Shown here one piece after another: positions 59,006-64,000 of a DNA stretch of 64,000 nt. Position 1 is the stretch's first letter; every line of letters starts with the position of its first letter. The translations under genes were made by a program, and so were the position numbers. Below the pieces are notes generated by a model. It made no database searches and had not been told where the DNA came from. It was given only the letters and a program-made list of their open reading frames with translations. This DNA comes from DASWUZ01 sp036401375. GTDB taxonomy: Bacteria > Acidobacteriota > Terriglobia > Terriglobales > Acidobacteriaceae. The stretch lies in contig DASWVB010000030.1 in the NCBI GenBank assembly GCA_036401375.1, forward strand, positions 1 through 64,000, given 5' to 3'.

Positions 59006-60301
59006 ATGCCAGATCACCCTACAGGCCCCTCCGCATTTGCCTCCCGCGACTTCAAGCTCTACCAGGTCGGCCGGGTGGCAGCGATCATCGGTGCGGAGGC
59101 GCAGGCGCTCGCGGTAGGCTGGCAGGTCTATCAGATAACCCACCGCGCCATCGATCTTGGCTACACCGGGCTTGCCCTCTTCCTGCCGGGGCTTCTCTTC
59201 CTGCTGCCGGCCGGGCACGCAGCGGACCGCTTCGATCGCAGGGGAGTTCTGCTGGTCTGCTACTCCCTGCAGACGGTGTGCTCGATGGTGCTGTTTGCCC
59301 TCGCCTGGCACGGCATGCATACCGTGCTGCCGATCTATGTGCTGCTCTTTCTGATCGGGACAGGCAGAGCCTTCAGCAGCCCGGCCAGCACCGCGCTGAT
59401 TCCGCACCTGGTGCCGCGCGAGAGCTTTGTCAACGCGATCACGTGGGGAGCGAGCATCTTCCAGATCGCGAACATCGCCGGACCGGCGCTCGGTGGGATC
59501 CTCTTCACCCTGCCGCTGCCGGGGCGGATTGCCGGCGCTCCCGTGGTCTTCCTCTTCACGGTCGTGACCCTGCTGGTCTACCTGCTCTTCGTCGGCTCGC
59601 TCGACACGCGGTCCGGCCGCATGGAGCATCGCGCCGCCTCGATGGACGTGGTCCTCGCCGGCATCCGCTATGTCTTCAACAGCCCCCTGCTGCTGGGTTC
59701 GATCTCGCTGGACCTCTTTGCAGTGCTGCTGGGGGGCGCAGTCGCCCTGCTGCCTATCTTTGCGCAGGAGATCCTGCACGCCGGACCTCGCGGGCTAGGG
59801 CTGCTGCGCGCCTCCCCCGCGCTCGGCGCCCTGGTCGTCTCGGCGATACTTACCTGGCGGCCGATCAGGAGGCGGGCGGGACGCAAGATGCTGCTGTGCG
59901 TCGGCGTCTTTGGCGCGTCGACGGTGGTCTTCGGCTTGTCTCACAGTCTTGTGCTCTCGGTGCTGGCGCTGCTCGTCGTCGGCGGATCGGACATGGTCAG
60001 CGTCGTGATCCGCTCCTCGGTGCTGCAGCTGGCGACGCCGCCGGAGATGCGAGGCCGGGTGAGCGCGGTCAACTCGCTCTTCCTGGGAGCCTCGAACGAG
60101 TTTGGTGAATTTGAGAGCGGCGTGACTGCCCAGTGGTGGGGCGCGGTGCGGGCGGTGGTCATTGGCGGCATCGGATCGATGATGGTGACTGGCGCGTGGG
60201 CGATACTGTTTCCACCCCTGCGCGATGCGGACCGGCTCACGGCGGAGTCGCTGATGCCGCCTGCGGCCGAGAGGCCCGGTGCGGTTGGGGCGCCTGGCTA
60301 G
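59006..60301 (+). CDS. Major facilitator superfamily exporter (EntS-like)
   Basis: A 431-residue polytopic inner-membrane carrier. The sequence shows twelve-span character: AIDLGYTGLALFLPGLLFLL, ADRFDRRGVLLVCYSLQTV (the DRxGRR-like loop 2-3 motif), GTGRAFSSPASTALIPHLVP, NIAGPALGGILFTLPLPGRI and AVALLPIFAQEIL, with the C-terminal bundle RRAGRKMLLCVGVFGASTVV. The overall pattern is that of the MFS_3 group, which exports enterobactin and similar compounds. The actual substrate is unknown. It starts 138 bp after Anbu on the same strand and may be independent of it. Confidence 0.87.
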   Translation: MPDHPTGPSAFASRDFKLYQVGRVAAIIGAEAQALAVGWQVYQITHRAIDLGYTGLALFLPGLLFLLPAGHAADRFDRRGVLLVCYSLQTVCSMVLFALAWHGMHTVLPIYVLLFLIGTGRAFSSPASTALIPHLVPRESFVNAITWGASIFQIANIAGPALGGILFTLPLPGRIAGAPVVFLFTVVTLLVYLLFVGSLDTRSGRMEHRAASMDVVLAGIRYVFNSPLLLGSISLDLFAVLLGGAVALLPIFAQEILHAGPRGLGLLRASPALGALVVSAILTWRPIRRRAGRKMLLCVGVFGASTVVFGLSHSLVLSVLALLVVGGSDMVSVVIRSSVLQLATPPEMRGRVSAVNSLFLGASNEFGEFESGVTAQWWGAVRAVVIGGIGSMMVTGAWAILFPPLRDADRLTAESLMPPAAERPGAVGAPG

Positions 60302-60387
60302 CGCGCCCCGGCCTTTGCATCACACTAGCTGCATATCAGAGGGTTGCTTTCGGGCTCCAAGCCCATTTCGAAAAGAGGAGAACCGGC

Positions 60388-61110
60388 ATGAAATCGTTGA
60401 AGACCCTGGGCCTGCTGCTCGTATCGGCTCTGTTGTTTATTGGAGTCGTCATCTACTTCATCAACCGCCAGCGCAATGCGCCCGTAGAGGTTGCCCCGAA
60501 GTATGTGGAGCGGAAGCTGACAGACGATGACATTGTGCAGCCGAGGAAGCTTTACATCGACGACCTGAAGTCGGCCAAGGCGCTCGAGGGCAAGACGGTC
60601 TGGATCAAGCTTGGCTATGAACTCGACTACTATCCCTATGCGGGCGGGCGCGCCGACTTTGCTCATCCTGCCGGGAACCTGCCCGGCGCACAGCCCATCG
60701 CGATCGAAACTTTTGTTGAGCAGAAGACCCCCGCATCGCTCGCCACACGTATCGCGCATGGAGACAAGCAGGTGCTCGCCGTCTTCACCGAGCCGGGCAG
60801 TCCCAGGAAGTATGCGGCTCCGATCGCTTACCTGCAGGGGACGGATTCGAAGTTCTATTGCGACGAGTTTTTCTACTACGACGATCCGCACCAGCTCTAT
60901 AAGCATTGGCCGGCGGATGTGTGGCAGGCCATCGACCAGCACCAGGCAAAGGTTGGCATGAACGAGCTGCAGACTGCGATGGCGCTCGGCCAGCTGCAGG
61001 AGTCTGATTCGCAGGATTTCGGCAATCGTTCGGTGCGCTACAACATGGACGGCAAGTACGTCGATGTGTCCTTCGCGGGGAACAAGGCTACCAGCGTCAA
61101 GGCGGAATAA
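60388..61110 (+). CDS. Membrane-anchored protein of unknown function
   Basis: A 240-residue protein with AGAGGAG upstream of its ATG. An N-terminal span (KTLGLLLVSALLFIGVVIYF) anchors it. The rest is a soluble domain of beta-strand character: VERKLTDDDIVQPRKLYIDD, ALEGKTVWIKLGYELDYYPY, VLAVFTEPGSPRKYAAPIAY and CDEFFYYDDPHQLYKHWPAD. I do not recognise the family. It may be cotranscribed with the exporter (86 bp gap). It should face the periplasm. Confidence 0.65.
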   Translation: MKSLKTLGLLLVSALLFIGVVIYFINRQRNAPVEVAPKYVERKLTDDDIVQPRKLYIDDLKSAKALEGKTVWIKLGYELDYYPYAGGRADFAHPAGNLPGAQPIAIETFVEQKTPASLATRIAHGDKQVLAVFTEPGSPRKYAAPIAYLQGTDSKFYCDEFFYYDDPHQLYKHWPADVWQAIDQHQAKVGMNELQTAMALGQLQESDSQDFGNRSVRYNMDGKYVDVSFAGNKATSVKAE

Positions 61111-61133
61111 GGTTCTACTAAAAAACAAAGCCC

Positions 61134-61158
61134 ACACATCGCGGAGAGCGCGATGTGT
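61134..61158 (-). terminator. Hairpin terminator of ppc (possibly shared)
   Basis: ACACATCGCG and CGCGATGTGT form a perfect 10-bp stem around a five-base loop. On the minus strand a GGGCTTTGTTTTTT tract follows, which suits termination of ppc. On the plus strand no U-tract follows, so effect on the upstream gene is weaker. Confidence 0.65.
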
Positions 61159-61240
61159 ATAGGCACCCGGCGATGTAGGGGCAACCGGCTTGTGCGGATG
61201 ACCGAGAGAGCAGCATGCCGCGCAGCTCAGACACCGCGTA

Positions 61241-64000
<2,760 letters not shown>

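Overview
This 64 kb window is GC-rich, densely coding chromosomal DNA from a Gram-negative bacterium. The gene content points to Acidobacteriota, most likely the Terriglobia (Granulicella/Terriglobus/Edaphobacter-like). The evidence is an outer-membrane toolkit (BamA, Skp, LpxA, FabZ, LpxI), a tgt-yajC-secD-secF block followed by tonB-exbB-exbD-exbD and a TPR lipoprotein, many secreted peptidases (M13, M23, M61, S9B), a periplasmic GH3 glucosidase, and frequent GTG/TTG starts. The taxonomic call is inference from gene content and order. No rRNA, tRNA, CRISPR array, prophage or insertion sequence was recognised.

Layout. 0-2.1 kb: end of an unknown gene and gltX. 2.2-3.3 kb: a small accessory patch with a HigB/HigA-like toxin-antitoxin pair and a truncated, frameshifted aquaporin remnant. 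3.4-10.6 kb: a YncE-like propeller protein, thiL, an M23 peptidase, an M61 peptidase and a putative outer-membrane barrel. 10.7-19.5 kb: the translocation and energy-transduction block, closed by a strong terminator. 19.5-25.6 kb: a sugar phosphotransferase, a zinc-ribbon coiled-coil protein, a DPP-IV-type peptidase, a 1-Cys peroxiredoxin and a CPXCG protein. 25.7-29.9 kb: bamA and skp. 30.5-35.2 kb: lepA, a LysM transglycosylase and an unusual acidic/histone-H1-like protein. 35.3-38.6 kb: DUF3606, a secreted peroxiredoxin and the fabZ-lpxA-lpxI operon. 38.8-48.4 kb: an M13 peptidase, a sorbosone-dehydrogenase-like lipoprotein, an SDR with an insertion, a [2Fe-2S] protein, a YjbR protein, an arylsulfotransferase-like lipoprotein, a glutaminyl cyclase and rpsT. 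48.5-56.9 kb: a GH3 glucosidase, a small acidic protein, a CDGSH protein, an NhaP-type antiporter, and an aldo/keto reductase - serine hydrolase - aldo/keto reductase row. 57-64 kb: divergent transglutaminase and Anbu genes, an MFS exporter, a membrane-anchored unknown, and ppc running off the right edge.

How the genes fit together. SecDF-YajC moves proteins across the inner membrane, Skp and BamA fold outer-membrane barrels, TonB-ExbB-ExbD energises barrel transport, and FabZ/LpxA/LpxI supply lipid A. Most remaining genes are exported hydrolases or cell-wall enzymes, consistent with a soil oligotroph that processes external polymers and peptides.

The most unusual points are the aquaporin relic beside a toxin-antitoxin pair whose operator overlaps an apparently leaderless promoter, the acidic-plus-H1-like protein, the divergent transglutaminase/Anbu pair without its usual partners, the low-complexity insertion in the SDR, and a set of unrelated short tandem duplications in intergenic DNA. 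I found no convincing wholly new multi-gene system.
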